A stretch of 64,000 bases of DNA from Lachnospiraceae bacterium (GCA_015056735.1 SVFT01000014.1:1-64000), one strand, 5' to 3'. Numbered from the stretch's first letter, positions 9,318 to 21,701 are shown. The notes: generated by a model from the sequence alone, not told the origin. Translations and numbers: made by a program.

Positions 9318-10001
9318 ATGAAGAAAGCGATTTTAGCAACTAAAGTCGGCATGACACAGATCTTCGCAGAAGACGGCACACTGATTCCGGTAACCGTACT
9401 TCAGGCTGGACCTTGTGTAGTAACACAGATCAAGACCGTAGAGAACGACGGCTATGAAGCAGTTCAGGTCGGCTTTGCGGACAAGAAAGACAAGATCATC
9501 ACAAAAGATAAGGGCGGCAAGAAAGAGATCGCTCACAGACATGGCGTTAACAAAGCTCTGAAGGGACACTTCGAAAAAGCAGGCGTTTCTTCCAAGAGAT
9601 ACATCAGAGAGTTCAAGTTTGAGAATGCGGCAGAATATGCACTCGGAAACGAAATCAAAGCTGATATCTTTGCAGCTGGAGATAAAGTTGATGCAACAGC
9701 CATTTCCAAAGGTAAAGGATTCCAGGGCGCGATCAAGAGACTTGGTCAGCACAGAGGACCTATGAAGCACGGTTCCAAGTTCCACCGTCATCAGGGTTCC
9801 AACGGTGCATGCTCTTCTCCGAGCCGTGTATTTAAAGGAAAAGGCATGCCGGGCCACATGGGTTCCGTAAAGGTTACCGTTCAGAATCTTGAAGTTGTCA
9901 GAGTTGACGCTGAAAAGAACCTGCTCCTTGTAAAGGGTGCGGTACCGGGATCCAAGAAAGCTCTCGTAACTATCAAAGAGACTACAAGAGTTGAGGCATA
10001 A
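9318..10001 (+). CDS. rplC: 50S ribosomal protein L3
   Basis: [20 protein letters not shown]. Confidence 0.98.
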   Translation: MKKAILATKVGMTQIFAEDGTLIPVTVLQAGPCVVTQIKTVENDGYEAVQVGFADKKDKIITKDKGGKKEIAHRHGVNKALKGHFEKAGVSSKRYIREFKFENAAEYALGNEIKADIFAAGDKVDATAISKGKGFQGAIKRLGQHRGPMKHGSKFHRHQGSNGACSSPSRVFKGKGMPGHMGSVKVTVQNLEVVRVDAEKNLLLVKGAVPGSKKALVTIKETTRVEA

Positions 10002-10027
10002 ACCGGGAAGAAAGGAGGACCATTCAG

Positions 10028-10648
10028 ATGGCTAAAGTATCTGTTTTAAATATGGAAGGCAAGGAAGTCGAGAAGATCGACCTGAATGATGCGGTATTCG
10101 GTGTAGAAGTAAACGAGCACCTCGTACATCTCGCAGTCGTTCAGCAGCTTGCAAATAATCGTCAGGGTACACAGAAAGCAAAGACACGCTCCGAAGTATC
10201 CGGCGGTGGTAGAAAACCTTGGAGACAGAAAGGAACCGGTCACGCAAGACAGGGTTCGACAAGATCTCCTCAGTGGAAGGGCGGCGGCGTCGTATTTGCT
10301 CCCGTACCGAGAGACTACTCCTTCAAGATGAACCGCAAGGAGAAACAGCTCGCACTGAAGTCTGCTCTGACAAGCCGCGTTCAGGAGAACAAGCTGATCG
10401 TTGTTGACGAGCTTAAATTTGACGAGATCAAGACCAAGAACTTCAAGCAGGTTATGAACAATCTCAAAGTTACAAAGGGTCTTGTTGTTCTGGCTGACAA
10501 TGACCTCAACACGGTTATGTCCGCAAGAAACATCTACGGTATCAATACAACACTGACGAACCAGATTAATGTTTATGACATTATGAAGGCAGGCACGGTC
10601 GTTCTTACAAAGGACGCTGTGAAGGCAATCGAGGAGGTGTACGCATAA
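10028..10648 (+). CDS. rplD: 50S ribosomal protein L4
   Basis: Operon position and sequence. Confidence 0.98.
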   Translation: MAKVSVLNMEGKEVEKIDLNDAVFGVEVNEHLVHLAVVQQLANNRQGTQKAKTRSEVSGGGRKPWRQKGTGHARQGSTRSPQWKGGGVVFAPVPRDYSFKMNRKEKQLALKSALTSRVQENKLIVVDELKFDEIKTKNFKQVMNNLKVTKGLVVLADNDLNTVMSARNIYGINTTLTNQINVYDIMKAGTVVLTKDAVKAIEEVYA

Positions 10649-10947
10649 TGGCAAGTTTACAGTATTATGATGTAATCCTCAAACCGGTCGTTACAGAGAA
10701 ATCTATGTCCGGTATGGGCGACAAGAAATATACATTCCTTGTTCACACAGAAGCTAACAAGGCACAGATCAAAGAAGCTGTTGAGAAAATGTTCGAAGGC
10801 GCTAAGGTTAAGAGCGTTAACACCATGAACATGGACGGCAAGAACAAAAGACGCGGCATGACGGTCGGCAAGACTGCAAAGACCAAGAAAGCCATCGTTC
10901 AGCTGACAGCAGACAGCAAAGAGATCGAGATCTTCTCCGGTCTGTAA
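10648..10947 (+). CDS. rplW: 50S ribosomal protein L23
   Basis: Operon position and sequence. Confidence 0.98.
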   Translation: MASLQYYDVILKPVVTEKSMSGMGDKKYTFLVHTEANKAQIKEAVEKMFEGAKVKSVNTMNMDGKNKRRGMTVGKTAKTKKAIVQLTADSKEIEIFSGL

Positions 10948-11020
10948 GGCAGAGATCTCAAGTAACAGTCATGCACAGTAAAGTGCGATAAGAAAACAGC
11001 AACCGAAAGGAGAAACAACA

Positions 11021-11863
11021 ATGGGAATTAAGACATATAATCCCTATACACCTTCCAGAAGAAATATGACCGGTTCTGATTTCTCCGAGATCACAAAGAC
11101 AACTCCCGAAAAGAGCCTTTGCACATCTCTGAAGAAGAACGCAGGTCGTAACAATCAGGGTAAGATCACAGTGAGACACCACGGCGGTGGATCCAGAAGA
11201 AAATACAGAATCATTGATTTCAAGAGAAATAAAGACGGCGTAGCAGCACAGGTTCTCGGTGTTGAATACGATCCGAACAGAACAGCAAACATCGCGCTGA
11301 TCTGCTATGCAGACGGCGAGAAGGCATACATCCTTGCTCCCGAAGGCCTGAAAGTGGGCATGAAAGTCCAGAACGGTGCTGAAGCGGAAGTAAAGATCGG
11401 CAACTGCCTGCCTCTTGAAAACATTCCCGTTGGTACACAGGTACACAACATTGAGTTATATCCCGGCAAGGGCGGCCAGATGGTTCGCAGCGCCGGCAAC
11501 AGCGCACAGCTCATGGCTAAAGAAGGCAAGTACGCAACACTTCGTCTTCCTTCCGGCGAAATGAGAATGGTGCCGATCATCTGCAGAGCTACAGTTGGTG
11601 TCGTTGGCAACGGCGATCACAACCTGATCAATATCGGTAAAGCTGGACGTAAGCGTCACATGGGTATCCGTCCTACCGTTCGCGGTTCCGTTATGAACCC
11701 GAATGACCATCCGCACGGTGGTGGTGAAGGTAAGACCGGCATCGGCCGTCCCGGCCCGTGCACACCTTGGGGCAAACCCGCACTCGGCTTGAAGACAAGA
11801 AAGAAAAAGAAACAGTCTAACAAGCTGATCGTAAGAAGACGTGACGGTAGAGCGATTAAATAA
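11021..11863 (+). CDS. rplB: 50S ribosomal protein L2
   Basis: [21 protein letters not shown]. Confidence 0.98.
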   Translation: MGIKTYNPYTPSRRNMTGSDFSEITKTTPEKSLCTSLKKNAGRNNQGKITVRHHGGGSRRKYRIIDFKRNKDGVAAQVLGVEYDPNRTANIALICYADGEKAYILAPEGLKVGMKVQNGAEAEVKIGNCLPLENIPVGTQVHNIELYPGKGGQMVRSAGNSAQLMAKEGKYATLRLPSGEMRMVPIICRATVGVVGNGDHNLINIGKAGRKRHMGIRPTVRGSVMNPNDHPHGGGEGKTGIGRPGPCTPWGKPALGLKTRKKKKQSNKLIVRRRDGRAIK

Positions 11864-11887
11864 TCGATATTATTAGGAGGAAATAAA

Positions 11888-12169
11888 ATGGCAAGATCAT
11901 TAAAAAAAGGCCCGTTTGCTGACAGCAGTCTGCTGAAAAAAGTAGATGCTATGAATGCTGCAGGACAGAAACAGGTTATCAAGACCTGGTCCCGTCGTTC
12001 GACAATCTTCCCGTCCTTCGTAGGACATACGATTGCAGTACATGACGGCAGAAAGCATGTGCCTGTATACGTAACAGAAGATATGGTTGGACATAAGCTC
12101 GGTGAGTTCGTTGCTACAAGAACTTACAGAGGACATGGAAAAGACGAAAAGAAATCCAAAGTAAAATAA
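11888..12169 (+). CDS. rpsS: 30S ribosomal protein S19
   Basis: [19 protein letters not shown]. Confidence 0.98.
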   Translation: MARSLKKGPFADSSLLKKVDAMNAAGQKQVIKTWSRRSTIFPSFVGHTIAVHDGRKHVPVYVTEDMVGHKLGEFVATRTYRGHGKDEKKSKVK

Positions 12170-12190
12170 TCCTGAAAGGAGGTTCTATCC

Positions 12191-12580
12191 ATGGCTAAGG
12201 GACATAGAAGTCAGATTAAAAGAGAGAGAAATGCGAATAAGGACACAAGACCGTCAGCTAAGTTATCTTACGCTCGCGTTCCCGTTCAGAAAGCATGTTT
12301 TGTATTAGATGCCATCAGAGGCAAAGATGTGCAGACAGCACTCGGTATTTTGGAATACAATCCCAGATACGCATCGGGCCTCATCAAGAAACTGTTAGAA
12401 TCCGCAATTGCGAACGCTGAAAACAACAACGGTATGAACAAAGATAACCTTTACGTTGCTGCCTGCTTCGCAAATAAGGGACCTACAATGAAGAGAGTTA
12501 GACCGAGAGCACAGGGCAGAGCTTATAGGATCGAGAAGAGAATGAGCCACATCACTGTAGTGCTTGATGAGAAGAAATAG
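12191..12580 (+). CDS. rplV: 50S ribosomal protein L22
   Basis: Operon position and sequence. Confidence 0.98.
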   Translation: MAKGHRSQIKRERNANKDTRPSAKLSYARVPVQKACFVLDAIRGKDVQTALGILEYNPRYASGLIKKLLESAIANAENNNGMNKDNLYVAACFANKGPTMKRVRPRAQGRAYRIEKRMSHITVVLDEKK

Positions 12581-12592
12581 GAGGAAGATTTA

Positions 12593-13249
12593 ATGGGTCA
12601 GAAAGTTAATCCTCACGGCTTAAGAGTCGGTGTCATTAAAGACTGGGATTCCAAATGGTACGCTGATGCTGAATTCGCTGATTATCTTGTAGAAGACTTC
12701 AACATCAGAAAATATCTTAAGAAAAAATTATTCAGCGCAGGCATCTCCAAGATCGAGATCGAGAGAGCGTCTGACCGCGTAAAAGTGATCATCTACACAG
12801 CTAAACCCGGCGTTGTGATCGGCAAGGGCGGTGCAGAGATCGAGCAGACCAAGAAAGAGCTTGCAAAGCTTACAGACAAGAAAGTTCTTGTTGATATCAA
12901 AGAGATCAAGAGACCTGACAAGGATGCGCAGCTTGTTGCGGAGAACATCGCACAGCAGCTTGAGAACCGTGTATCCTTCAGACGTGCTATGAAGTCCTGC
13001 ATGGGCAGAACCATGAAGGCAGGCGCTCTTGGTATCAAGACATCCTGCTCCGGCCGTCTTGGCGGTGCGGATATGGCTCGTACAGAGTTCTACAGCGATG
13101 GCACGATCCCTCTTCAGACACTTCGTGCAGACATCGAGTACGGCTTCGCAGAAGCTGATACAACCTACGGTAAAGTAGGCGTTAAAGTTTGGATCTACAA
13201 AGGTGAAGTACTTCCGACTAAGGGAAATAAGGAAGGAGCTGATAAATAA
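12593..13249 (+). CDS. rpsC: 30S ribosomal protein S3
   Basis: [22 protein letters not shown]. Confidence 0.98.
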   Translation: MGQKVNPHGLRVGVIKDWDSKWYADAEFADYLVEDFNIRKYLKKKLFSAGISKIEIERASDRVKVIIYTAKPGVVIGKGGAEIEQTKKELAKLTDKKVLVDIKEIKRPDKDAQLVAENIAQQLENRVSFRRAMKSCMGRTMKAGALGIKTSCSGRLGGADMARTEFYSDGTIPLQTLRADIEYGFAEADTTYGKVGVKVWIYKGEVLPTKGNKEGADK

Positions 13250-13680
13250 TGTTAATGCCCAAGAGAGTAAAACGTCGTAAACAGTTCCGTGGTACCATGG
13301 CCGGCAAGGCTATGAGAGGCAACACGATCAGCTACGGTGAATATGGTATTATTGCAACAGAGCCCTGCTGGATCAAATCCAACCAGATCGAGGCAGCCCG
13401 TATTGCCATGACACGTTACGTAAAACGTGGTGGTCAGGTTTGGATCAAGATTTTCCCTGACAAACCGGTAACTGCAAAACCGGCAGAAACACGTATGGGT
13501 TCCGGTAAAGGTTCAACCGAATACTGGGTAGCTGTAGTTAAGCCCGGCCGTGTTATGTTCGAGATCGCAGGAGTTCCCGAAGAAGTAGCTAAAGAAGCGT
13601 TACGTCTTGCTACACACAAACTTCCTTGCAAATGCAAGATCGTTTCCAAAGCAGACCTGGAAGGCGGTGCAACAGAATGA
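13249..13680 (+). CDS. rplP: 50S ribosomal protein L16
   Basis: [23 protein letters not shown]; start may be 13255. Confidence 0.97.
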   Translation: MLMPKRVKRRKQFRGTMAGKAMRGNTISYGEYGIIATEPCWIKSNQIEAARIAMTRYVKRGGQVWIKIFPDKPVTAKPAETRMGSGKGSTEYWVAVVKPGRVMFEIAGVPEEVAKEALRLATHKLPCKCKIVSKADLEGGATE

Positions 13681-13886
13681 AAACGAACAAGTATGTAGAA
13701 GAATTAAATACAAAGACAGCTGCAGAACTTGCACAGGATCTGGTAGCTGCAAAGAAAGAACTTTTCAACTTGAGATTCCAGAATGCTACGAACCAGCTGG
13801 ATAACACTGCAAGAATCAAAGATGTGAGAAAGAACATCGCGAGAATTCAGACTGTTATCACTGCAAAGAGCAAAGCAGAAGCTTAG
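13677..13886 (+). CDS. rpmC: 50S ribosomal protein L29
   Basis: [26 protein letters not shown] overlap with rplP. Confidence 0.96.
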   Translation: MKTNKYVEELNTKTAAELAQDLVAAKKELFNLRFQNATNQLDNTARIKDVRKNIARIQTVITAKSKAEA

Positions 13887-13919
13887 AAGAATTTTTAAGT
13901 TCGGAAAGGAGAATCCAAA

Positions 13920-14174
13920 GTGGAAAGAAACTTAAGAAAAACACGTACTGGCAAAGTTGTCAGCAATAAGATGGATAAAACGATTGTTGTAGCAGTTGAA
14001 GATCATGTTAAGCATGCACTTTACAAGAAGATCGTAAAGAGAACCTACAAGCTCAAAGCTCATGATGAGAACAACGAATGCAACATCGGCGATACAGTTA
14101 AAGTTATGGAGACAAGACCCCTGTCCAAGGACAAGAGATGGAGACTTGTTGAGATCGTCGAAAAGGCTAAATAG
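13920..14174 (+). CDS. rpsQ: 30S ribosomal protein S17
   Basis: GTG start; [23 protein letters not shown]. Confidence 0.97.
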   Translation: MERNLRKTRTGKVVSNKMDKTIVVAVEDHVKHALYKKIVKRTYKLKAHDENNECNIGDTVKVMETRPLSKDKRWRLVEIVEKAK

Positions 14175-14200
14175 TTTTTAAGAAAAAAAGGAGAATTAGC

Positions 14201-14569
14201 ATGATACAGCAGGAAAGCAGACTTAAGGTCGCTGATAACACCGGTGCAAAAGAACTCCTTTGCATCAGAGTTATGGGCGGTTCTACAAGAAGATATGCAA
14301 ATATCGGTGATACGATCGTTGCTACTGTTAAAGATGCAACACCCGGTGGTGTTGTTAAGAAGGGTGACGTTGTAAAAGCCGTAGTTGTACGTACTGTAAA
14401 AGGCGCACGTCGTAAAGACGGTTCTTACATTCGTTTTGATGAGAACGCCGCTGTCATTATCAAAGAAGACTTAACCCCCAGGGGAACACGTATCTTTGGA
14501 CCCGTAGCAAGAGAGCTTCGTGACAAGCAGTTTATGAAGATCGTATCTCTGGCTCCGGAAGTATTATAA
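14201..14569 (+). CDS. rplN: 50S ribosomal protein L14
   Basis: [28 protein letters not shown]. Confidence 0.98.
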   Translation: MIQQESRLKVADNTGAKELLCIRVMGGSTRRYANIGDTIVATVKDATPGGVVKKGDVVKAVVVRTVKGARRKDGSYIRFDENAAVIIKEDLTPRGTRIFGPVARELRDKQFMKIVSLAPEVL

Positions 14570-14581
14570 GGAGGTGCCGGA

Positions 14582-14893
14582 ATGTCTACATTGAAAATTA
14601 AGAAGGGTGACACCGTTAAAGTGATCGCCGGTAAAGACAACGGTAAAGAAGGCAAGGTTCTTGCCGTAGATTTAAAGAATGGTAAAGTTCTCGTTGAGGG
14701 CGTTAACATTGTCAGCAAACATACAAAACCTTCCGCAGCTAATCAGAACGGCGGTATCGTTCAGAAAGAAGCTTACATCGATGCTTCCAATGTAATGTAT
14801 GTTCACAAAGGAAAAGCAACCAGAATCGGATTCAAGATCGAAAAGGACAAAAAGGTTCGTTTCGCAAAATCCACCGGCGATGTAATCGATTAA
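14582..14893 (+). CDS. rplX: 50S ribosomal protein L24
   Basis: KKGDTVKVIAGKDNGKEGKV. Confidence 0.97.
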   Translation: MSTLKIKKGDTVKVIAGKDNGKEGKVLAVDLKNGKVLVEGVNIVSKHTKPSAANQNGGIVQKEAYIDASNVMYVHKGKATRIGFKIEKDKKVRFAKSTGDVID

Positions 14894-14914
14894 TGAGGAA
14901 GGAGGTCGACACAG

Positions 14915-15454
14915 TTGAGTAGACTGAAAGACATGTATAAAAACGAGATCGTAGATGCTATGATCAAAAAGTTTGGCTATAAAAATGTTATGGAAGTGCC
15001 GAAGCTCGATAAGATCGTTATCAACATGGGCGTTGGCGAAGCTAAAGAAAATGCAAAAGTTCTCGAATCTGCAGTTGCAGATATGGAGAAGATCACAGGT
15101 CAGAAAGCTGTCCTGACAAAAGCAAAGAACTCCGTTGCAAACTTCAAGATCAGAGAGGGTATGGCAATCGGATGCAAGACAACTCTTCGCGGTGAGAAGA
15201 TGTATGAGTTCCTTGATCGTCTTGTAAACCTTGCACTTCCTCGAGTACGTGACTTCCGCGGCGTTAATCCTAACGCATTCGACGGCAGAGGAAACTATGC
15301 GCTCGGTATCAAAGAGCAGCTTATTTTCCCTGAGATCGAGTACGATAAGATCGACAAAGTCAGAGGTATGGACGTAATCTTTGTTACAACGGCAAAGACT
15401 GATGAAGAAGCACGTGAACTGTTAACCCTGTTCAACATGCCGTTTGCAAAATAA
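14915..15454 (+). CDS. rplE: 50S ribosomal protein L5
   Basis: Operon position and sequence; TTG start. Confidence 0.97.
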   Translation: MSRLKDMYKNEIVDAMIKKFGYKNVMEVPKLDKIVINMGVGEAKENAKVLESAVADMEKITGQKAVLTKAKNSVANFKIREGMAIGCKTTLRGEKMYEFLDRLVNLALPRVRDFRGVNPNAFDGRGNYALGIKEQLIFPEIEYDKIDKVRGMDVIFVTTAKTDEEARELLTLFNMPFAK

Positions 15455-15469
15455 GAAGGAGGAAAATTC

Positions 15470-15655
15470 ATGGCTAAGACAGCAATGAAGATCAAACAGC
15501 AGCGTAAACCGAAATTCGCGGTTAGAGAATACAATCGTTGCAAAATTTGTGGTCGTCCACATGCTTACTTAAGAAAATACGGAATCTGCAGAATCTGCTT
15601 CCGTGAATTGGCATACAAGGGTCAGATCCCCGGTATCAAGAAGGCTAGCTGGTAA
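15470..15655 (+). CDS. rpsZ: 30S ribosomal protein S14, zinc-binding type
   Basis: 61 aa; CKICGRPH...CRICFRE. Confidence 0.95.
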   Translation: MAKTAMKIKQQRKPKFAVREYNRCKICGRPHAYLRKYGICRICFRELAYKGQIPGIKKASW

Positions 15656-15669
15656 GGAGGTATATCGAG

Positions 15670-16071
15670 ATGACAATGAGCGATCCTATTGCAGATATGC
15701 TTACAAGAATCCGTAATGCAAATACTGCTAAACATGATACAGTAGATGTTCCTTCTTCTAAAATGAAACTGGCTATCGCGCAGATTCTTTTAGACGAAGG
15801 TTTTATCAAGAAATTTGATGTTGTAGAAGACGGTAACTTCAAGACGATCCGTATCGCACTGAAATACGGCGCTGACAAGAACGAGAAGATCATTACAGGT
15901 CTGAAGAGAATCTCCAAACCCGGTCTTCGTGTTTATGCCGGCAAGGAAGATATGCCGAAGGTACTCGGCGGTCTCGGCGTAGCGATCGTTTCTACAAATC
16001 AGGGTGTTATCACAGATAAGAAGGCAAGAGAGCTGCAGGTTGGTGGCGAAGTTCTTGCATTCGTATGGTAA
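15670..16071 (+). CDS. rpsH: 30S ribosomal protein S8
   Basis: [14 protein letters not shown]. Confidence 0.98.
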   Translation: MTMSDPIADMLTRIRNANTAKHDTVDVPSSKMKLAIAQILLDEGFIKKFDVVEDGNFKTIRIALKYGADKNEKIITGLKRISKPGLRVYAGKEDMPKVLGGLGVAIVSTNQGVITDKKARELQVGGEVLAFVW

Positions 16072-16093
16072 TCATATTTAAGGAGGTACGGGC

Positions 16094-16636
16094 ATGTCAC
16101 GTATAGGAAGAATGCCAATCGCGATTCCCGCAGGTGTTACTGTGGAACTTGCAGAAAATAATAAAGTGACTGTAAAAGGTCCCAAAGGAACTCTTGAGAG
16201 AGTTCTTCCGTCTGAGATGGAGATCAAGGTTGAAGGTGCGGAAGTAGTAGTTTCCAGACCCAACGACTTAAAGAAAATGAAGTCCTTACACGGACTGACC
16301 AGAACGCTGATCAATAACATGGTGATCGGTGTTACAGATGGCTATGAGAAGAAACTGGAAGTGAACGGTGTTGGTTACAGAGCTCAGAAACAGGGCAAGA
16401 AACTGACATTATCCTTAGGCTATTCTCACCCGGTAGAGATGGAAGATCCTGAAGGTGTTGAGACTGTTCTGGATGGCCAGAACCTCATCATCGTAAAGGG
16501 TATCGACAAGGAAAAAGTCGGCCAGTTTGCTGCTGAGATCAGAGACAAGAGAAGACCGGAACCTTACAAGGGCAAGGGTATCAAGTATGTTGATGAGACG
16601 ATCAGACGTAAAGTTGGTAAGACCGGTAAGAAATAG
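16094..16636 (+). CDS. rplF: 50S ribosomal protein L6
   Basis: [15 protein letters not shown]. Confidence 0.98.
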   Translation: MSRIGRMPIAIPAGVTVELAENNKVTVKGPKGTLERVLPSEMEIKVEGAEVVVSRPNDLKKMKSLHGLTRTLINNMVIGVTDGYEKKLEVNGVGYRAQKQGKKLTLSLGYSHPVEMEDPEGVETVLDGQNLIIVKGIDKEKVGQFAAEIRDKRRPEPYKGKGIKYVDETIRRKVGKTGKK

Positions 16637-16653
16637 ATAAGGAGAGTATAAAA

Positions 16654-17022
16654 ATGGTTATTAAAGAATCAAGACAAAAAGTTCGTGTTAAAAAACACAT
16701 GAAGATACGTAACCGTTTCAGTGGTACTGCTGAAAGACCGCGCCTTGCCGTATTCAGAAGTAATAATCACATGTATGCTCAAATTATTGATGATACAGTA
16801 GGCAAGACACTGGTTGCAGCTTCTACCCTTGAGAAGGATGTTAAAGCTGACCTTGAGAAAACAAATAACGTTGATGCAGCTGCAAAGCTTGGTACCGTGA
16901 TCGCAAAGCGCGCGATCGAAAAAGGGATCAAGGAAGTTGTATTTGACAGAGGCGGCTTTATTTACCAGGGCAAGATCGCAGCTTTAGCTGAGGCGGCTCG
17001 CGAAGCCGGCCTGGAATTCTAG
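16654..17022 (+). CDS. rplR: 50S ribosomal protein L18
   Basis: Operon position and sequence. Confidence 0.98.
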   Translation: MVIKESRQKVRVKKHMKIRNRFSGTAERPRLAVFRSNNHMYAQIIDDTVGKTLVAASTLEKDVKADLEKTNNVDAAAKLGTVIAKRAIEKGIKEVVFDRGGFIYQGKIAALAEAAREAGLEF

Positions 17023-17042
17023 GAAAGGGAAAGGTAAACACC

Positions 17043-17552
17043 ATGAAACATAACATCATTGATGCAAGCCAGTTGGAATTAAACGATAAAGTCGTTACCA
17101 TCAAGCGTGTTACGAAGACCGTTAAGGGTGGCCGTAACATGAGATTTACCGCACTTGTTGTAGTAGGTGACGGCGAAGGTCACGTAGGTGCAGGTCTTGG
17201 CAAAGCAGTCGAAATTCCCGAAGCGATCCGCAAGGGTAAAGAGGACGCGATCAAGAACCTCGTTGAGATCGCACGTGATAACAATAATTCCATTACACAT
17301 GATTTTATCGGAAAATTTGGTTCCGCTAACGTTCTTTTAAAGCAGGCTCCCGAAGGTACAGGTATCATCGCCGGCGGTCCCGCACGTATCGTGTGCGAAC
17401 TTGCAGGTATCAAGAACATCCGTACAAAATCTTTGGGCTCCAACAATAAGCGCAACGTCGTTCTTGCAACGATCGCAGGCTTAAGCCAGTTAAAGACTCC
17501 TGAAGAAGTAGCTAAGAACCGTGGAAAATCTGTTGACGAGATCTTAGGTTAA
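17043..17552 (+). CDS. rpsE: 30S ribosomal protein S5
   Basis: [23 protein letters not shown]. Confidence 0.98.
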   Translation: MKHNIIDASQLELNDKVVTIKRVTKTVKGGRNMRFTALVVVGDGEGHVGAGLGKAVEIPEAIRKGKEDAIKNLVEIARDNNNSITHDFIGKFGSANVLLKQAPEGTGIIAGGPARIVCELAGIKNIRTKSLGSNNKRNVVLATIAGLSQLKTPEEVAKNRGKSVDEILG

Positions 17553-17565
17553 GGAGGACGCAAAG

Positions 17566-17760
17566 ATGGCAGCAAAGAAAACAAAAACACTTAAAATCAC
17601 TTTGGTGAAATCCCCGATCGGCGCAGTTCCCAAGCACAAGCTGACACTTGAAGCAATGGGCCTTCGTAAGATGCACAAGACAGTTGAACTGCCTGATAAT
17701 GATGCAACCAGAGGCATGATTCAGCAGGTAGGTTACATGCTGAAAGTAGAAGAAGCATAG
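17566..17760 (+). CDS. rpmD: 50S ribosomal protein L30
   Basis: Operon position; [10 protein letters not shown]. Confidence 0.96.
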   Translation: MAAKKTKTLKITLVKSPIGAVPKHKLTLEAMGLRKMHKTVELPDNDATRGMIQQVGYMLKVEEA

Positions 17761-17771
17761 GAGGTGCCAAG

Positions 17772-18212
17772 ATGGAATTATCCAATTTAAGACCTGCAGA
17801 AGGTTCCAAGCACAGCGATAATTTTAGACGTGGCCGTGGACATGGTTCAGGTAACGGCAAGACTGCCGGCAAGGGACACAAGGGTCAGAAAGCTCGTTCC
17901 GGAGCTCCGAGAATCGGCTTTGAAGGTGGCCAGATGCCTTTATACAGACGTCTTCCCAAGAGAGGTTTCACCAACAGAAATACAAAAGAGATCGTAGCGA
18001 TTAACTTATCCGTACTGGAGAGATTCGATGACGGTGCAACGGTTGATGTGATCACACTCATCGAAGCAGGCGTAGTTAAGAATCCCCGTGACGGTGTTAA
18101 AATCCTCGGAAACGGAGAATTAACCAAAAAACTCAACGTGAAGGCTGATGCATTCAGCGCAGCTGCAAAAGAGAAAATTGAGGCACTTGGCGGAACAGCA
18201 GAGGTGATTTAA
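17772..18212 (+). CDS. rplO: 50S ribosomal protein L15
   Basis: [23 protein letters not shown]. Confidence 0.98.
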   Translation: MELSNLRPAEGSKHSDNFRRGRGHGSGNGKTAGKGHKGQKARSGAPRIGFEGGQMPLYRRLPKRGFTNRNTKEIVAINLSVLERFDDGATVDVITLIEAGVVKNPRDGVKILGNGELTKKLNVKADAFSAAAKEKIEALGGTAEVI

Positions 18213-19525
18213 TGCTTACGACACTGAAAAATGCATTTAAGATCAAAGAAATCAGAAAGAAAATCATTTTTACGCTGTTGATGGTTGTTGTGATCCGTAT
18301 CGGATCACAGCTTCCCGTACCCGGCGTAAACAGGGAATACTTCGCAAACTGGTTTGCTGCGCAGACCGGTGACGCTTTTAATTTCTTTGATGCATTTACG
18401 GGCGGTTCGTTCCTGAATATGTCGGTACTCGCATTGAATATCACACCGTACATCACATCTTCCATCATTGTTCAGCTTCTGACCATCGCGATCCCGAAGC
18501 TGGAAGAGATGCAGAAAGACGGTGAAGACGGAAGAAAGAAACTGGTATCCATTACCCGTTATGTCACGATCGGTCTTGCTTTGATCGAAGCAGTGGCGAT
18601 GGCAGTCGGATTTGGCCGTCAGGGCCTCCTGGAAGACTACAATGCACTGAATGTGATCACATGTGTGACTGCATTGGTTGCAGGCTCCGCATTCCTGATG
18701 TGGATCGGTGAAGCGATCACCGAGCACGGTGTAGGAAACGGTATCTCCATCGTCCTGATCATCAACATCATTTCCAGACTCCCGCAGGATTTCAGCGGAC
18801 TGTATGCACAGTTCGTAGCAGGGAAGTCCATTGCGGTCGGCGTAGTGGCAAGTGTGATCATCATTGCAGTCGTGATCGGGCTCGTCGTCCTGACGATCCT
18901 CTTAAACGACGGTACAAGAAGGATCCCCGTTCAGTATGCAAAGAAGATTCAGGGAAGAAGAATGGTTGGCGGACAGACAGCAAATATTCCGCTCAAGATC
19001 AACACCGCAGGTGTGATCCCGATCATCTTCGCATCCTCCATCCTGCAGTTCCCGGTTATCATCTGCAGCTTTTTGGGTGTAAGCGGCAGCGGCACATGGG
19101 GAGAGATCCTGAAGGGATTGAACTCCGGCAACTGGTGCAATCCGAACGATTTGAAGTATTCCATCGGTTTGGTTGTGTATGTACTCCTTACGATCTTTTT
19201 CGCGTACTTCTACACATCCATTACCTTCAATCCGCTTGAAGTCGCGGATAACATGAAGAAGAACGGTGGCTTTATCCCCGGTATCAGACCCGGTAAACCC
19301 ACCAGCGACTATTTGACAAAGATCCTGACTTCCATTATTTTTATCGGTGCATGCGGATTAACGATCGTAGCGATCATCCCGTACTTCTTTAACGGGGTAT
19401 TCCATGCAAGCGTATCCTTCGGCGGCACCAGCCTGATCATCATTGTCAGCGTTATCGTTGAGACGCTCAAAGCGATCGAGGCACAGATGCTTGTCCGCAA
19501 CTACAAAGGATTTTTGAACGACTAG
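18212..19525 (+). CDS. secY: Preprotein translocase subunit SecY
   Basis: 437-aa multi-TM, SecY motifs, operon position. Confidence 0.98.
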   Translation: MLTTLKNAFKIKEIRKKIIFTLLMVVVIRIGSQLPVPGVNREYFANWFAAQTGDAFNFFDAFTGGSFLNMSVLALNITPYITSSIIVQLLTIAIPKLEEMQKDGEDGRKKLVSITRYVTIGLALIEAVAMAVGFGRQGLLEDYNALNVITCVTALVAGSAFLMWIGEAITEHGVGNGISIVLIINIISRLPQDFSGLYAQFVAGKSIAVGVVASVIIIAVVIGLVVLTILLNDGTRRIPVQYAKKIQGRRMVGGQTANIPLKINTAGVIPIIFASSILQFPVIICSFLGVSGSGTWGEILKGLNSGNWCNPNDLKYSIGLVVYVLLTIFFAYFYTSITFNPLEVADNMKKNGGFIPGIRPGKPTSDYLTKILTSIIFIGACGLTIVAIIPYFFNGVFHASVSFGGTSLIIIVSVIVETLKAIEAQMLVRNYKGFLND

Positions 19526-19557
19526 AGAATAACAAGACAGAACTACAACAGGGCTAT

Positions 19558-19581
19558 GGGACAAGACATGTGTTTTGTCCC
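19558..19581 (+). promoter_or_regulatory. Hairpin between secY and adk followed by TATATGCCTTTTTT (attenuator-like)
   Basis: GGGACAAGACATGTGTTTTGTCCC, near-perfect palindrome. Confidence 0.65.
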
Positions 19582-19610
19582 TATATGCCTTTTTTGAAAG
19601 GGCACTGAAA

Positions 19611-20255
19611 ATGAAAATTATTATGTTGGGCGCTCCCGGCGCGGGAAAAGGAACACAGGCTAAGATGATCGCAGATAAGTACGGTATTCCGCACGTATCC
19701 ACAGGCGACATCTTCAGAGCAAACATCAAGGAAGGAACAGATCTCGGCAAAGAAGCAAAGTCTTACATGGACAAAGGTCTTCTGGTTCCCGATGAACTGA
19801 CTGTAAAGATCCTCCTTGACAGAGTTGCAAAAGATGACTGCAAGAACGGTTATGTTCTTGACGGGTTCCCGAGAACGATCCCGCAGGCGGAAGTACTGGA
19901 CAAGGCACTTTCCGAGATGAATGATGCGATCGACTTTGCGATCGATGTAGACGTTCCCGATGAAAACATCATCAAGAGAATGTCCGGCAGACGTGCATGC
20001 CTTGCCTGCGGCGCAACATATCATATAGAGCACATCCCTCCGAAAAAAGAAGGAATCTGCGACAGATGCGGTAAGGAACTTGTTCTTCGTGACGATGACA
20101 AGCCTGAGACCGTAAAGAACAGACTGAGTGTATATCACGAACAGACCCAGCCGCTCATTGATTTTTACACCAAGAAAGGTGTACTGAAGACTGTAGACGG
20201 CACAGTGGATATGAAAGAAGTATTTGCTGCGATCATCGGGATCTTGGGAGAATAA
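19611..20255 (+). CDS. adk: Adenylate kinase (zinc-type LID)
   Basis: [20 protein letters not shown] Cys CLACG...CDRCG. Confidence 0.98.
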   Translation: MKIIMLGAPGAGKGTQAKMIADKYGIPHVSTGDIFRANIKEGTDLGKEAKSYMDKGLLVPDELTVKILLDRVAKDDCKNGYVLDGFPRTIPQAEVLDKALSEMNDAIDFAIDVDVPDENIIKRMSGRRACLACGATYHIEHIPPKKEGICDRCGKELVLRDDDKPETVKNRLSVYHEQTQPLIDFYTKKGVLKTVDGTVDMKEVFAAIIGILGE

Positions 20256-20258
20256 TTC

Positions 20259-21023
20259 ATGGCAGTATCGATTAAATCGGCACGTGAGATCGAGCTGATG
20301 CGCGAATCCTGCAAACTGCTCGAAGACGTATTTGCACAGATGGAAGCGATCGTAAGGCCGGGCATTTCCACAAAGGATATTGACCGCCTCGGCGAGAAGC
20401 TGATTAGAGAAAAGGGGTGCACGCCCAATTTTCTCAACTACAACGGTTATCCGGCTTCTATCTGCGTTTCGGTGAATGATGAGGTTGTGCACGGGATCCC
20501 GCACAAGGATCACATTCTGGATGAGGGTGACATCGTCAGTCTCGATGCGGGCCTTATTTATAAAGGATACCACTCCGATATGGCAAGAACATTCGGCGTG
20601 GGTGAGATCAGCGAAGAAGCGAAGCAGCTGATCAAAGCAACAAGACAAAGTTTTTTTGAAGGGATCAAGATGGCCAAGGCCGGCAATCATCTGTACGATA
20701 TCTCGAATGCGATCGATGCGTACATCACACCCTTCGGATACGGCATTGTGAGAGATCTTGTCGGTCACGGGATCGGAACCAAGCTTCATGAAGATCCCCA
20801 GATCCCCAATTTCGCGCAGAAGCGACGGGGCGTTCGCCTTGAAGCGGGTATGACGCTTGCGGTAGAACCCATGATCAATGCGGGGCGCGCGGATGTGGAG
20901 TGGCTGGATGATGACTGGACGGTCGTTACGGAAGACGGATCGTTATCCGCTCATTATGAGAACACGATTCTGATCACCGACGGTGAGCCGGAGATCCTGA
21001 CAATGAACGGACTGTGTGAATAG
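20259..21023 (+). CDS. map: Type I methionine aminopeptidase
   Basis: KSAREIELMRESCKLLED...GHGIGTKLHEDPQIPNF. Confidence 0.97.
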   Translation: MAVSIKSAREIELMRESCKLLEDVFAQMEAIVRPGISTKDIDRLGEKLIREKGCTPNFLNYNGYPASICVSVNDEVVHGIPHKDHILDEGDIVSLDAGLIYKGYHSDMARTFGVGEISEEAKQLIKATRQSFFEGIKMAKAGNHLYDISNAIDAYITPFGYGIVRDLVGHGIGTKLHEDPQIPNFAQKRRGVRLEAGMTLAVEPMINAGRADVEWLDDDWTVVTEDGSLSAHYENTILITDGEPEILTMNGLCE

Positions 21024-21026
21024 AGG

Positions 21027-21290
21027 ATGCATATGACGGGAATGCTGGCGATGTCCCTTGCGGGGCACGACAAAGGAACATTATATTACATCCGAAGATC
21101 GGACGGCGAGAATGTGGATCTTGTTGATGGCAGGATCCGGACGCTCGATCATCCGAAGCGTAAAAAATGTAAGCATATTCAAGTGATCAAAGAAATACAG
21201 GAAGAGCTGATCGCTCTTGAAGAGAGCGGGAAGCTTCGCAATGAAGATATCAGACGCGTCCTGAAGGCGCGGCAGAAGAGACCGGTTTAG
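21027..21290 (+). CDS. KOW-domain RNA-binding protein
   Basis: 87 aa between map and infA, typical Firmicutes synteny. Confidence 0.75.
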   Translation: MHMTGMLAMSLAGHDKGTLYYIRRSDGENVDLVDGRIRTLDHPKRKKCKHIQVIKEIQEELIALEESGKLRNEDIRRVLKARQKRPV

Positions 21291-21300
21291 GAGGAAAAAT

Positions 21301-21519
21301 ATGTCAAAAGCCGATGTGATCGAAATCGAAGGAACTGTAGTGGAAAAACTGCCCAATACCATGTTTCAGGTTGAACTTGAAAACGGACATAAGGTGCTGG
21401 CACATATCAGCGGCAAGCTGCGTCAGAACTTTATCCGAATCCTTCCGGGCGACAAAGTGACACTGGAACTTTCCCCTTATGATCTTTCCAAAGGCAGAAT
21501 TATCTGGCGTGACAAATAA
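21301..21519 (+). CDS. infA: Translation initiation factor IF-1
   Basis: 72 aa; [30 protein letters not shown]. Confidence 0.98.
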   Translation: MSKADVIEIEGTVVEKLPNTMFQVELENGHKVLAHISGKLRQNFIRILPGDKVTLELSPYDLSKGRIIWRDK

Positions 21520-21638
21520 GCAAGACCAGAAATGTGCTTTTTCTGAGAAAACAAAACAAGAACGAAGGATGATCCTGCGATACAAACAGGATGGTGTTCT
21601 GCGTGCAATGAGTGAAACGAATTGCAAACTTAACCCAC

Positions 21639-21667
21639 TTGCAATTTGAAATATATCATGCTACAAT
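21639..21667 (+). promoter_or_regulatory. Putative internal promoter TTGCAA-N17-TACAAT upstream of rpmJ
   Basis: Same hexamers and spacing as the S10-operon promoter. Confidence 0.65.
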
Positions 21668-21701
21668 ATTAAGCGGTCGTTTTTTGAAAGGAGGGTTTGA
21701 A

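Noticed and set aside
19581-20789. 402-aa antisense ORF over adk/map
   Set aside because: Shadow ORF opposite strongly conserved genes; no recognisable motifs or independent SD
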